DNA of 64,000 nucleotides, taken from Hwangdonia seohaensis. GTDB lineage: Bacteria; Bacteroidota; Bacteroidia; Flavobacteriales; Flavobacteriaceae. The notes under the pieces are model-generated. The model did not search any database and was not told the DNA's origin. It saw only the letters and a list, made by a program, of their open reading frames with translations. This document shows, piece by piece, positions 19,601-26,662 of the stretch. The stretch is from NCBI RefSeq assembly GCF_031932625.1, contig NZ_JAVSCK010000001.1, forward strand, positions 744,001 through 808,000, given 5' to 3'. The position numbers were made by a program, and so were the translations under genes. Every line of letters begins with the position of its first letter. The first letter of the stretch is position 1.

Positions 19601-19752
19601 GCTTTATTGGTAAACGTAATGGCTAAAATGCGGTTAAAAAGATACAGGTTGTTTGAGTTGAAAAGGATTTTTAAATACGCCTTTACCAAGGTGTAGGTTT
19701 TTCCGCTACCGGCAGAAGCATTGTAAATAGTAAAAGGGTGATTAGGCTGCAT
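16615..19752 (-). CDS. addA: AddA-like UvrD-family helicase with C-terminal nuclease
   Basis: The 1045-residue protein has the superfamily 1 helicase motifs in order: Walker A ASAGSGKTYTL (GSGKT at 15-19), ITFTNKAVAEMKDRI (Ia), YFIDEFQDTS (II), LVGDAKQAIYRWRGG (III), VQIMTIHKSKGLEFPVVIF (V) and LLYVTLTRAVEQLHV (VI). The C-terminus carries a RecB-type nuclease core (LRPDRVVVNANNEAVIIDYK). It is the motor and one nuclease of an AddAB-type double-strand-break repair complex; the partner is at 12011-14770. The start is fixed by the Walker A motif, which usually lies about ten residues from the N-terminus. A TAAATTTG box ends five bases before the ATG, so the message may have almost no leader. Confidence 0.9.
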   Translation of the reverse strand: MQPNHPFTIYNASAGSGKTYTLVKAYLKILFNSNNLYLFNRILAITFTNKAVAEMKDRIIETLKTFSDEAVLKGSNSMFDAICEELDMEPKQLHEKAEKLLNTIIHNYAAFDISTIDGFTHRLIRTFAHDLKLPLNFEVELDQDALLSEAVDSLIAKAGTDDALTKILVDFAIEKADDDKSWDVSFDFNKIAKLLVNENDMPFIETLKHKTLNDFKGLKSHLKKEILDFESSIVEEAQGVLTLIDEAGLEQNDFSRASLPKHFQNLNNKKFDIKFDLNWQADLTENNPLYPKRVTEDVASIINQIQPQLAAAFSHTKQAAYHLKFLKAFYKNVTPLSVLNAINNELSVLKTEQNKMLISEFNAIISKEIKNQPTPFIYERIGEKFKHYFIDEFQDTSVMQWENLIPLLENSLSAENGTTMLVGDAKQAIYRWRGGKAEQFIDLFNKTKQPFHIKQKVETLDENYRSFKEIVNFNNGFFKFLANQVFSANDYKILYENAQQNITKTEKGYVSFSFLEIEKEDDRDELFSEHTLNTINNCLEDGFDLEDICILVRKKKEGVAVANYLSQNNIPIVSSETLLLSNSDEVNFINNVLALLNQPKNNEIKIAVLNYLTTLFSIENKHEFFTNHINLTLPQLFKSFEKFNIQISSSDLLQLPLYDLAETIVRSFNLVKASNAYIQFYLDVVLDFSQKKGSDISGFLQYFDKKKESLSIVSPKGQNAVQIMTIHKSKGLEFPVVIFPFADLDIYRELEPKEWFALNKETYNGFSHTLLNFNKDFEFYGDEGLRIFNKHQSEQELDNINLLYVTLTRAVEQLHVISIKDISSKGEVNTKRYSGLFIAYLKHINEWEDSKLSYSFGDSKRTIEKETPKKETQIQHEFISTAKETHNIKVVTKSGLLWDTAQKEAIEKGNLVHNILSKINTKDDIDSAINDFINTASINQEQAAILNATVNEIVNHSKLQEYYTLKYTIYNERDIITKEGIILRPDRVVVNANNEAVIIDYKTGFEDKKHSQQLQLYQDVLENMHLKVTKKILIYINDDIEIKEI

Positions 19753-19757
19753 AAAAA

Positions 19758-19765
19758 CAAATTTA
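19758..19765 (-). promoter_or_regulatory. -7 box of the AddA gene, very close to the start codon
   Basis: TAAATTTG on the minus strand matches TAnnTTTG and ends five bases before the ATG at 19752. No clear TTG is seen 19-20 bases upstream. If used, the transcript would start at or next to the start codon. The rest of 19753-20041 (289 bases) shows only the sod promoter and a 68-codon open frame that is not convincing. Confidence 0.4.
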
Positions 19766-19973
19766 AAGACAATGTACTCATTTAAACATTTTCAATATGC
19801 TAAAAAATTGCTGTTTCCAGCCCTCTTTTTGTCTTTTTCTTCTTCCGTAGCGATGCTATGCAACTCAAAAAAGACTTCAACAGAACTAAAAACTTCTAAT
19901 TTTCGTTTAAACTCAAAATGTTTAAAAGAGGACAATATAGAAACTATCAATGCGTGGATAACAATTTATTATT

Positions 19974-20003
19974 TTTAATTGATGTGTTTTATGCGTAAAT
20001 TTG
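19974..20003 (+). promoter_or_regulatory. Promoter of the superoxide dismutase gene
   Basis: TAAATTTG at 19996-20003 matches the Bacteroidetes -7 box. The -33 position 19 bases upstream reads TTT instead of TTG. The box lies 38 bases before the ATG. Confidence 0.55.
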
Positions 20004-20041
20004 AATGAAAATAAATACTAATATTTTAAAAACAGAAAATT

Positions 20042-20650
20042 ATGGCTTTCGAATTACCGAAATTAGGATATGCTTATGACGCTTTAGAGCCTCATATTGA
20101 TGCACGCACAATGGAAATACACCATACAAAACACCACCAAGGCTATACAAACAACTTAAATAACGCTATTGCCGGTACAGATTTAGACGGTAAATCCATT
20201 GAAGATATTCTAACGAATTTAGATATGAACAACGGTGCCGTTAGAAATAACGGTGGCGGATTTTACAACCACAGCTTATTCTGGGAGGTTATGAACCCTG
20301 AAGATAGGGGTTACTTGTCGGGCGATTTAAAGGATGCTATTGAGGCTGCTTATGGCTCAAAGGATGAATTTATTGCTGCTTTTAGTAAAGCTGCAGCCAC
20401 ACGTTTTGGCTCAGGCTGGGCGTGGTTATGTGTACATAAAGGCGGTAAAGTGGAAATCTGCTCGTCGCCAAACCAAGACAACCCATTAATGCCAGGTGTT
20501 GGTTGCGGTGGCACACCAATTTTAGGATTGGATGTTTGGGAACACGCCTATTATTTAAACTACCAAAACCGTCGTCCAGATTATATCAGTGCTTTTTTCA
20601 AGGTAATTAACTGGAATGAGGTTGAAAGACGTTACGCAGAAGCAAAATAG
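20042..20650 (+). CDS. sodA: Superoxide dismutase, Mn-type signature
   Basis: The 202-residue protein converts superoxide to hydrogen peroxide and oxygen. The four metal ligands are visible: His27 (EIHHTKHH), His77 (FYNHSLFW), Asp164 and His168 (LDVWEHAYYL). Gly73, four residues before His77, together with Gln145 in PNQDNPLM is the arrangement of Mn-type enzymes; Fe-type enzymes carry the Gln at the first position. Some Bacteroidetes enzymes of this type accept either metal. There is no signal peptide, so it is cytoplasmic. It has its own promoter and a terminator 24 bases after the stop. Confidence 0.95.
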   Translation: MAFELPKLGYAYDALEPHIDARTMEIHHTKHHQGYTNNLNNAIAGTDLDGKSIEDILTNLDMNNGAVRNNGGGFYNHSLFWEVMNPEDRGYLSGDLKDAIEAAYGSKDEFIAAFSKAAATRFGSGWAWLCVHKGGKVEICSSPNQDNPLMPGVGCGGTPILGLDVWEHAYYLNYQNRRPDYISAFFKVINWNEVERRYAEAK

Positions 20651-20673
20651 AATTTATTCATTATATTAAATAC

Positions 20674-20707
20674 AAAAGCAAATTCAGTAATGGGTTTGCT
20701 TTTTTTT
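20674..20707 (+). terminator. Terminator of the superoxide dismutase gene
   Basis: AAAAGCAAA (20674-20682) pairs with TTTGCTTTT across a 12-base loop and runs into eight T residues. Confidence 0.75.
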
Positions 20708-20718
20708 ATGACACTACC

Positions 20719-20829
20719 AAGCGGTCGGGCTGTCCGATAGTTATCGGGACGTTGTATCTTTTTCTCGTACCTCAAAAAAGGATGAGTTTATCACGAGCTT
20801 GTCGAAGGGCTGATATCCCTAGCGCACCT
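20719..20829 (+). repeat. Degenerate copy of a dispersed intergenic repeat (GGTCGGGCT...ATCCCTA.CGC family)
   Basis: The stretch opens with GCGGTCGGGCTGTCCG and ends with ATATCCCTAGCGC, and contains GAGCTTGTCGAAGG. The same order of landmarks occurs at 50357-50579 and, inverted, at 56460-56620. Non-coding; function unknown. Confidence 0.5.
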
Positions 20830-20899
20830 GTCCGCCAAATAACGGGTAAAAACAAAAAAGCAGTTCAATTTGCTACACTTAAAAGCTTAAAATGAAACA

Positions 20900-21571
20900 C
20901 TATTTTTTTTCTGCTTTCAAAACCACAATATCGTTAAGAAGCCTTTCGATATCCTCAGGATTTGTACCATCGTAAAACCCGCGAATCTGTCGCTTTTTAT
21001 CAATAAGCATAAAGTTTTCGGTGTGTATCATATCAAAAGCATCGCCATTGCCATTATCTTTAACAGCCAAATAACTTTTTCTGGCAAGCCTGTAAATTTG
21101 CTTTTTATCGCCGGTAACCAAATTCCATTTCGCGTCGTTAACCCCTTTTTTTTCAGCATAGCGTTTTAGTTGCGCCACCGTATCAATATCGGGTGTTACC
21201 GTATGCGAAAGCAACATAACATCGTTGTCATTCATAATTTCTTTTTGAATTTGAGCCATGTGATCGGTCATAATCGGGCAAATCGTCTGGCAAGTGGTAA
21301 AAAAGAAATCGGCGACATAAATCTTGTCTTTGTAATCGTTTTGGGTAATGGTTTTTCCGTTTTGGTTTATAAGCTTAAAATCGGCTATTTTATGGTATTT
21401 TTTTTTGTGCTGAATGGTGCTGTCCACCAACTCGGTACTAACCATGGCGGGTTGGTAAATGGGCAACGGTTTATAAACATTTAAAGTATTGTAAATAATA
21501 AGCACAATAACGAGTGAAATACCTGCAAAAACAATTGCAAACCCTTTGTATTCTTTAAAAAACGAAAACAT
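20900..21571 (-). CDS. SCO1/SenC-type copper chaperone, membrane-anchored
   Basis: The start is the ATG at 21571; a TTG ten codons upstream is less likely. The 223-residue protein has one N-terminal membrane helix (about 11-30) and a thioredoxin-like domain facing the periplasm. The copper-binding CxxxC (Cys94, Cys98 in TTCQTICP) and the distal His (MIHTENF) are all present. The family delivers copper to the CuA centre of cytochrome c oxidase or acts as a thiol reductase. It is divergent from rseP, and no oxidase genes are nearby. Confidence 0.9.
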   Translation of the reverse strand: MFSFFKEYKGFAIVFAGISLVIVLIIYNTLNVYKPLPIYQPAMVSTELVDSTIQHKKKYHKIADFKLINQNGKTITQNDYKDKIYVADFFFTTCQTICPIMTDHMAQIQKEIMNDNDVMLLSHTVTPDIDTVAQLKRYAEKKGVNDAKWNLVTGDKKQIYRLARKSYLAVKDNGNGDAFDMIHTENFMLIDKKRQIRGFYDGTNPEDIERLLNDIVVLKAEKK

Positions 21572-21719
21572 TGATAGAAATTGAAAATTTAACAAATGCA
21601 AAAATACAATGAAAGCGGCACGACTAAAAATTTAAAGTCTTAAGATTTAAGCGAAACTTAAAATCGTGTTAAAAAAAAGCGCATTAAATAATTGTCTTTT
21701 TAAAGTTGGTTTAAAAGCT

Positions 21720-21727
21720 TACTTTTG
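21720..21727 (+). promoter_or_regulatory. -7 box of rseP, decides the start codon
   Basis: TACTTTTG matches TAnnTTTG. It overlaps an in-frame GTG at 21727, which therefore cannot be the start of translation; the ATG at 21757 lies 29 bases downstream. Confidence 0.6.
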
Positions 21728-21756
21728 TGCGATTATTAAAATCTGACAGAAGATAT

Positions 21757-23103
21757 ATGGAGTTTGTTATTAAAATATCTCAATTTTTATTGAGTCTTTC
21801 ATTATTGATTGTTTTGCACGAATTGGGGCATTTTATTCCTGCAAAAGTCTTTAAAACCAGAGTAGAAAAATTTTACTTGTTTTTTGATGTAAAATTTTCA
21901 CTGTTTAAAAAGAAAATTGGCGATACGGTTTACGGTATAGGTTGGTTGCCTTTGGGCGGTTACGTTAAAATTGCTGGTATGATTGACGAAAGCATGGATA
22001 CCGAACAAATGGCAAAAGAACCGCAACCATGGGAGTTTCGCTCTAAACCGGCATGGCAACGTTTAATTATCATGTTGGGCGGTGTTACGGTAAATTTTTT
22101 ACTGGCCATCCTTATCTACATAGGAATGAGCTATTTTTATGGCGATAAATTTCTGCCAAACGACAATATTAAAGACGGGCTTTTAATAGAAAGTACGGTA
22201 GCTAACAATGCGGGGCTTTTAACCGGAGATAAAATTTTAGCAGTTGATGGGGAGAAAATCGAAAACTTTTCTCAGGTTTCTGAGAAAGTGCTATTTGGAA
22301 AAGACATTACTATTGAAAGAAACGGAAACACGTCAACGGTAACCTTACCGGAAGACTTTTTAGCGCAACTTATAGATTCGAAAGAAAAACGATTTATAGA
22401 TTTAAGAGAACCGTTTATTGTAGTTGAGGTTCCGGACACATCGTTTAATAAAAATGCGGGCTTAATAAAAGGGGATATTATAATTGCGTTAAACGATTTT
22501 AAAACCAAATATGCAGACGAAGTAAGATTAGGTTTAGAAAAATTTAAAGGAGAAGATGTTCAGGCTACGGTTATAAGGGAAAATGAAGAAATAACTTTAC
22601 CATTAAAAATAAGTGATGAAAGTAAACTTGGGTTGGTCTATGCCTCCCGTTCTACTCCAAAAACATTAGAAGCTTTAGGGTATTACAAGTACGATACCAA
22701 AAAGTATGGATTTTTCGAATCGTTTCCCGTAGGATTAAAGAAAACCAAAGATAGAATGCTGTCGTATTGGGATCAATTAGGAGCTATTTTTACGCCTAGC
22801 ACGGGCGCTTACAAGGGCGTAGGAGGGTTTAAGGCCATATTCGACATATTCCCCAACGTTTGGAGTTGGCAAGCATTTTGGGGCATAACAGCCTTTTTAT
22901 CCATAATGCTTGGGGTTTTAAATTTACTGCCAATCCCGGCTTTAGATGGCGGCCATGTTGTGTTTTTACTGTATGAAATGATTTCTGGAAGAAAACCGGG
23001 AGACAAGTTTTTGGAGTATGCACAAGTGGTTGGTTTCTTTATATTAATCGCCTTGGTATTATTCGCCAACGGAAACGATATTTATAAAGCCATTTTTAAT
23101 TAA
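21757..23103 (+). CDS. rseP: RseP-type site-2 intramembrane zinc metalloprotease
   Basis: The 448-residue inner-membrane protein has the zinc-binding HELGH motif in the first helix (His21, Glu22, His25), two PDZ-like regions in the middle (about 130-310; AGLLTGDKILAVDGEKIE and AGLIKGDIIIALND) and the C-terminal LDGGHVVF motif with the third ligand Asp. It cuts membrane-spanning anti-sigma factors and signal-peptide remnants, releasing ECF sigma factors in the envelope-stress response. The start is set by the promoter box at 21720-21727. No sigma/anti-sigma pair lies in the window. It is divergent from the SCO gene and followed by tRNA-Asn. Confidence 0.93.
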   Translation: MEFVIKISQFLLSLSLLIVLHELGHFIPAKVFKTRVEKFYLFFDVKFSLFKKKIGDTVYGIGWLPLGGYVKIAGMIDESMDTEQMAKEPQPWEFRSKPAWQRLIIMLGGVTVNFLLAILIYIGMSYFYGDKFLPNDNIKDGLLIESTVANNAGLLTGDKILAVDGEKIENFSQVSEKVLFGKDITIERNGNTSTVTLPEDFLAQLIDSKEKRFIDLREPFIVVEVPDTSFNKNAGLIKGDIIIALNDFKTKYADEVRLGLEKFKGEDVQATVIRENEEITLPLKISDESKLGLVYASRSTPKTLEALGYYKYDTKKYGFFESFPVGLKKTKDRMLSYWDQLGAIFTPSTGAYKGVGGFKAIFDIFPNVWSWQAFWGITAFLSIMLGVLNLLPIPALDGGHVVFLLYEMISGRKPGDKFLEYAQVVGFFILIALVLFANGNDIYKAIFN

Positions 23104-23121
23104 ATTTTTTAATTATTAAAT

Positions 23122-23151
23122 TTGTAGTAAATAAAAATATATATATATTTG
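23122..23151 (+). promoter_or_regulatory. Promoter of tRNA-Asn (exact Bacteroidetes consensus)
   Basis: TTG (23122-23124), 19 bases, then TATATTTG (23144-23151): an exact match to TTG-N19-TAnnTTTG. The tRNA starts 25 bases after the box. Confidence 0.8.
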
Positions 23152-23175
23152 CGCTCGCTTAAGCGAAAATAGCCT

Positions 23176-23249
23176 TCCTCTTTAGCTCAGTTGGTTAGAG
23201 CATCTGACTGTTAATCAGAGGGTCCTTGGTTCGAGCCCAAGAAGAGGAG
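23176..23249 (+). tRNA. tRNA-Asn (anticodon GUU)
   Basis: The acceptor arm TCCTCTT pairs with AAGAGGA, the D-loop reads AGTTGGTTAGA, the anticodon stem TCTGA/TCAGA encloses CTGTTAA with anticodon GTT, and the T-arm contains GGTTCGAGCC. The CCA end is not encoded. Confidence 0.97.
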
Positions 23250-23250
23250 C

Positions 23251-23282
23251 AAAAACCACCTAAGAAATTAGGTGGTTTTTTT
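23251..23282 (+). terminator. Terminator of tRNA-Asn
   Basis: AAAAACCACCTAA pairs perfectly with TTAGGTGGTTTTT across a GAAA loop, directly after the tRNA and followed by more T. Confidence 0.85.
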
Positions 23283-23426
23283 GTGCTTAAAAACTAGGTT
23301 TAAGGTTTTTTATCGCTGGCTTGTTCAGTGCATCTGAATGTTTTTACTAAAGGCATGAGCAATAAGATGATTTTATAAAGACAATGATGCTGTAACTGTT
23401 CTTTTAATTTTTAGATTATTTAAATG

Positions 23427-26400
23427 TTATGTTGCGGTTTTTGGTCGTAAACTTTCAAAAAATTCCTGAAAACTCTGGTTTTCTTCAATTTTAAGTTTTT
23501 TCCTCAATCGGTGTCTAGCGACTTTAATCGAGCTCTCTGAAATACCGAAAAGCGTTGCAATATGCTGCGACGAGAAATTTAAGCGAATTAATGCACAGAG
23601 CTTAACATCTCTATCTGTTATGTTTGGGCACATCTTTTTTAAGTTGGATATAAACGCGGGTTGTACTTGCTGAAATAAATTGTAAAAATCATCCCAATCT
23701 TTGTCCAGGTTTAAAGTATCGTCTATAAGGTTTACAATGGATTTTAACCTTTCGCTATCCTCATTGCGCTTTGCAACTTTTGAAATATCGTTTTTAATTT
23801 TATCGAGCAAATTATTTTTATGAATTTCCCTTAAAGTACGGTTGGTAAGCTCGTCGGTTTTAAAGTTGAGTTCGTTTTCAAGCTGTTTTCGCTTTAATTC
23901 CTGATTCGCCTTTTCTGCGTTAAGTAAATCTAGGTTGTTCTTATAGATTTTTTTGTTTTGTTCTTCTACCAATTTCGTTTTTTGATTTACACGAAGTTCA
24001 AGTTCAAGTTTTTGTCTCTTTATGGCCGATATCCGCCATTTGAGGAATCCAATTACTGTGGCTATAAAAAATAAGAACATCAGTATTTTTACCCAGATTT
24101 TTTCCCAAAAAGAAGGCATTGCAGTAATTTTTAAAGACGCGATATGCGAACTTTCGTTACCAGCATTGTTAATGGCTTTTACTTTAAGGGTATAATCACC
24201 TGGATCTAAATTGGAAAAATAGAGTGTTTGTTGGCTACCAACGGTTTGCCATTGTTCGTGCAATCCTTCTAATTTGTAAGCAAATATAATTTTTTCCGGA
24301 TCCCAATAATTTGAAGTGGCAAAACCTATGTTAAACACGACATTATCTTGAGGTAACGTAAGCCGATTGGTTTTTAAATGGTTTTCAAAAGGCACTTGCT
24401 CTATTCCATTTTCATTAATAAGCGATATGCTTGTAAAAAAAACGTTTGGATTTTTTGAATAGTTGTTTTTTAATTCTTTGGCTTTAAAATAAGTAATCCC
24501 AAAGGTGCCTGCCATATATATATATCCGTCACGTCCAAATTCGGCTTTATTATTGTTAAAGGGTTCAATTCCATCATGGCCATCAAAGTTTTGAACGATT
24601 CCCTCGGGGGAGATTTTGCTCAATCCTAAATTGGTGCTGCACCATATATTTTTTTCATCATCTAAAAAAATACCTCTGATAAAAGTTGCTTCCAGACCAT
24701 TATCTTTACCTATCCTTATAAAGTTGTCACTGCTTCTAACATAGCGGTTTAAACCGTAACCGTAAGTGCCCACGAGAATAGAGAGGTCGTCGTCCTCGGC
24801 GATTGAAAGGATTCGGCTTCCGCTTAGCGAGGTCTTGTCTTCTTTTATGGGCAAATAGGATGTGAACTTATCTTGCTTAAATACATTAAGTCCAGTGGCG
24901 GTACCTGCCCACATATCGTCTTTTACATCTTTATAGAGACAGGTAATAACATTGCTGCTAAGGCCTATATTGGAATTTACCGAATAAGTATGCAATATGT
25001 TTAATTGCGTAGCGTACACGGTAATTCCTGAATTGCTGCCCACCCATATATTACCCTTTCCATCTTTTTCTATTGCAAAAATGGCCTTTAAACCAGACCA
25101 ATTTTCAGCCTTTAAAAACTGGTTGGTTTTTGGGTTTAGAATATTTAAGCCACCGTACAAGGTGCCTATCCAAATGCGACCCAGGCTATCTTCGTATAAC
25201 GACAATATATTATTTCCGCTTAAATCGTTTTTGTCACTTGGGTCGTCTTTAAAAATCGTTGTCTTACCCGTTTTTGGATTAAATCGTCTTAAGCCATTTC
25301 TTCCGGCTGTAAGCCAAAATTCTCCATTTTTAGCCTCTAAAATCCGGGAGTCTTGTTTGTCTTTATGGTCCATGCCCAATTTAGACGGTGGAATATTGTA
25401 TAAACTAATATTGTTTTTAAAATAGCTTACCCCGCCGTGAACCGTACCTGTCCAAATTACATTATCTTCTCCTGGACTTATGTCTAAAATGGCATTGTCT
25501 GAAATTGAAAACTCATTGTAACCATCACTTTGAAAATGGTGGAACTTGCTTTTTGCTTTTTTGTAAAGATTAAGGCCGCCACCGTCGGTGCCAATCCATA
25601 TATTATCATTTTTATCGGCATAAAGACTTAAGACCATATTGTTGTTAATGGTTTCAGAATGGTTGTTATTGGTCTTTTTATAATGTTTGGCTTGTTCTAA
25701 ATCAGCATTAAAATTAAAGAGTCCATTGCCGTTGGTGGCAATCCAAAGATTTCCGTCTGCATCCGCAGTAATTTCATTTATATAAGTGGTGTTATTAAAT
25801 TTGGAAAAACCAGAAGGCACGAATTCAGATTCGTTATAAAACCACAAAGCCCCTTGGCTTGTACCCATCCAAATAACACCATTTACGTCTTGAAATAAAG
25901 CCGAAGCATAATTATTGTTAGAGCCCTTATCGAAATTAAATATGTGATATTCGGTTTTGCTTTCTTCTAAAGAAAGGCTAAAGATGGTTCCAGTAGCAGA
26001 ACTGCATAAAAACCGACCATCTTTTAATTGAATGATGCTGTGTATATTAGTATCTAAATGGGTGTCGAGCTCGGCGTTTTGAGATTTCAATAGCTCAAAA
26101 CGGTCATTTTCGATATTCAAAAAATACAACCCCTTGGTTGTAGCGACTATAATATGTCCTTTTTGGCTTTGTAACATGGTGTTAATCTCTGCCTGTTTTT
26201 CTTGCAAAAACTGATAGGTCTTCATGGTTTGACCATTATACCTATCTATCCCTAACCTTGTCGCAAACCATAAAAACCCTTCTTTATCCTGCATGACATG
26301 GTTTATTCTACTGTCAGAAATCCCATCTTCAAAAGTAATACTCTGAAATTGTATACTTACATTTTGAGCTGTTAATACTAAAGAATTAAAAATAAAACAG

Positions 26401-26432
26401 ATGAAAAAATAAAGAAGTAAATGGATGCGCAT
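23427..26432 (-). CDS. Sensor-regulator: two-component-type beta-propeller, Y_Y_Y domain, membrane helix, LuxR-type HTH
   Basis: The 1001-residue protein has a signal peptide (ending LVLTAQ), a long series of propeller repeats of the WIGTxxGGL kind (about 25-690; GFLWFATRLGIDRYNG, DNIWIGTDGGGLNLYK, GRIWIGTLYGGLNILN), a Y_Y_Y domain (about 695-770; AYKLEGLHEQW, GDYTLKVKAINNAG), one membrane helix (about 785-805), a coiled coil (about 810-895) and a C-terminal HTH (about 935-990; SSQHIATLFGISESSIKVAR). It lacks kinase and receiver domains, so it is a one-protein glycan sensor with a direct DNA-binding output. It is divergent from the SusC gene at 26663; the 230 bases between them hold an array of phased repeats and the SusC promoter. 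Confidence 0.93.
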   Translation of the reverse strand: MRIHLLLYFFICFIFNSLVLTAQNVSIQFQSITFEDGISDSRINHVMQDKEGFLWFATRLGIDRYNGQTMKTYQFLQEKQAEINTMLQSQKGHIIVATTKGLYFLNIENDRFELLKSQNAELDTHLDTNIHSIIQLKDGRFLCSSATGTIFSLSLEESKTEYHIFNFDKGSNNNYASALFQDVNGVIWMGTSQGALWFYNESEFVPSGFSKFNNTTYINEITADADGNLWIATNGNGLFNFNADLEQAKHYKKTNNNHSETINNNMVLSLYADKNDNIWIGTDGGGLNLYKKAKSKFHHFQSDGYNEFSISDNAILDISPGEDNVIWTGTVHGGVSYFKNNISLYNIPPSKLGMDHKDKQDSRILEAKNGEFWLTAGRNGLRRFNPKTGKTTIFKDDPSDKNDLSGNNILSLYEDSLGRIWIGTLYGGLNILNPKTNQFLKAENWSGLKAIFAIEKDGKGNIWVGSNSGITVYATQLNILHTYSVNSNIGLSSNVITCLYKDVKDDMWAGTATGLNVFKQDKFTSYLPIKEDKTSLSGSRILSIAEDDDLSILVGTYGYGLNRYVRSSDNFIRIGKDNGLEATFIRGIFLDDEKNIWCSTNLGLSKISPEGIVQNFDGHDGIEPFNNNKAEFGRDGYIYMAGTFGITYFKAKELKNNYSKNPNVFFTSISLINENGIEQVPFENHLKTNRLTLPQDNVVFNIGFATSNYWDPEKIIFAYKLEGLHEQWQTVGSQQTLYFSNLDPGDYTLKVKAINNAGNESSHIASLKITAMPSFWEKIWVKILMFLFFIATVIGFLKWRISAIKRQKLELELRVNQKTKLVEEQNKKIYKNNLDLLNAEKANQELKRKQLENELNFKTDELTNRTLREIHKNNLLDKIKNDISKVAKRNEDSERLKSIVNLIDDTLNLDKDWDDFYNLFQQVQPAFISNLKKMCPNITDRDVKLCALIRLNFSSQHIATLFGISESSIKVARHRLRKKLKIEENQSFQEFFESLRPKTAT

Positions 26433-26509
26433 TGTTAACTTAATATTTTGTTAATAAATTTGAGTAAAAATAACTTAAATAACTGTTTATGTAGGGTATA
26501 CGGTTTTTT

Positions 26510-26548
26510 ATGTAACCAAAATGTAACGATATGTAACCCAAATGTAAC
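26510..26548 (+). promoter_or_regulatory. Phased direct-repeat array, four copies of ATGTAAC (candidate operator of the second SusCD locus)
   Basis: ATGTAAC occurs exactly at 26510-26516, 26521-26527, 26531-26537 and 26542-26548, with starts 11, 10 and 11 bases apart. A weaker fifth copy, ATGTAGG, lies 21 bases before the first (26489-26495). All copies therefore face the same side of the helix, just upstream of the SusC promoter. A regulator that binds as a side-by-side oligomer, most simply the divergent protein at 23427-26432, would fit. The binding itself is inferred. Confidence 0.65.
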
Positions 26549-26558
26549 CTATTTTTTC

Positions 26559-26588
26559 GTGTTTTTATGTTATACATATTTAATTTTG
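26559..26588 (+). promoter_or_regulatory. Promoter of the second SusC gene
   Basis: TAATTTTG at 26581-26588 is an exact -7 box, with GTG (one mismatch to TTG) 19 bases upstream. It begins 11 bases after the last ATGTAAC repeat, a normal place for an activator site, and leaves a leader of about 70 bases. Confidence 0.6.
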
Positions 26589-26662
26589 TGAACAAATTTT
26601 GTTTGTAGGACAAACTAAAAGATTAGAACAAACCAAAACAATTAACTAAACAATTATTAAGT

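Noticed and set aside
19772..19978. A 68-codon open frame before sod
   Set aside because: Apart from a hydrophobic stretch near residues 15-30 it has no recognisable motif, no promoter and no close neighbours; chance in AT-rich DNA is more likely.
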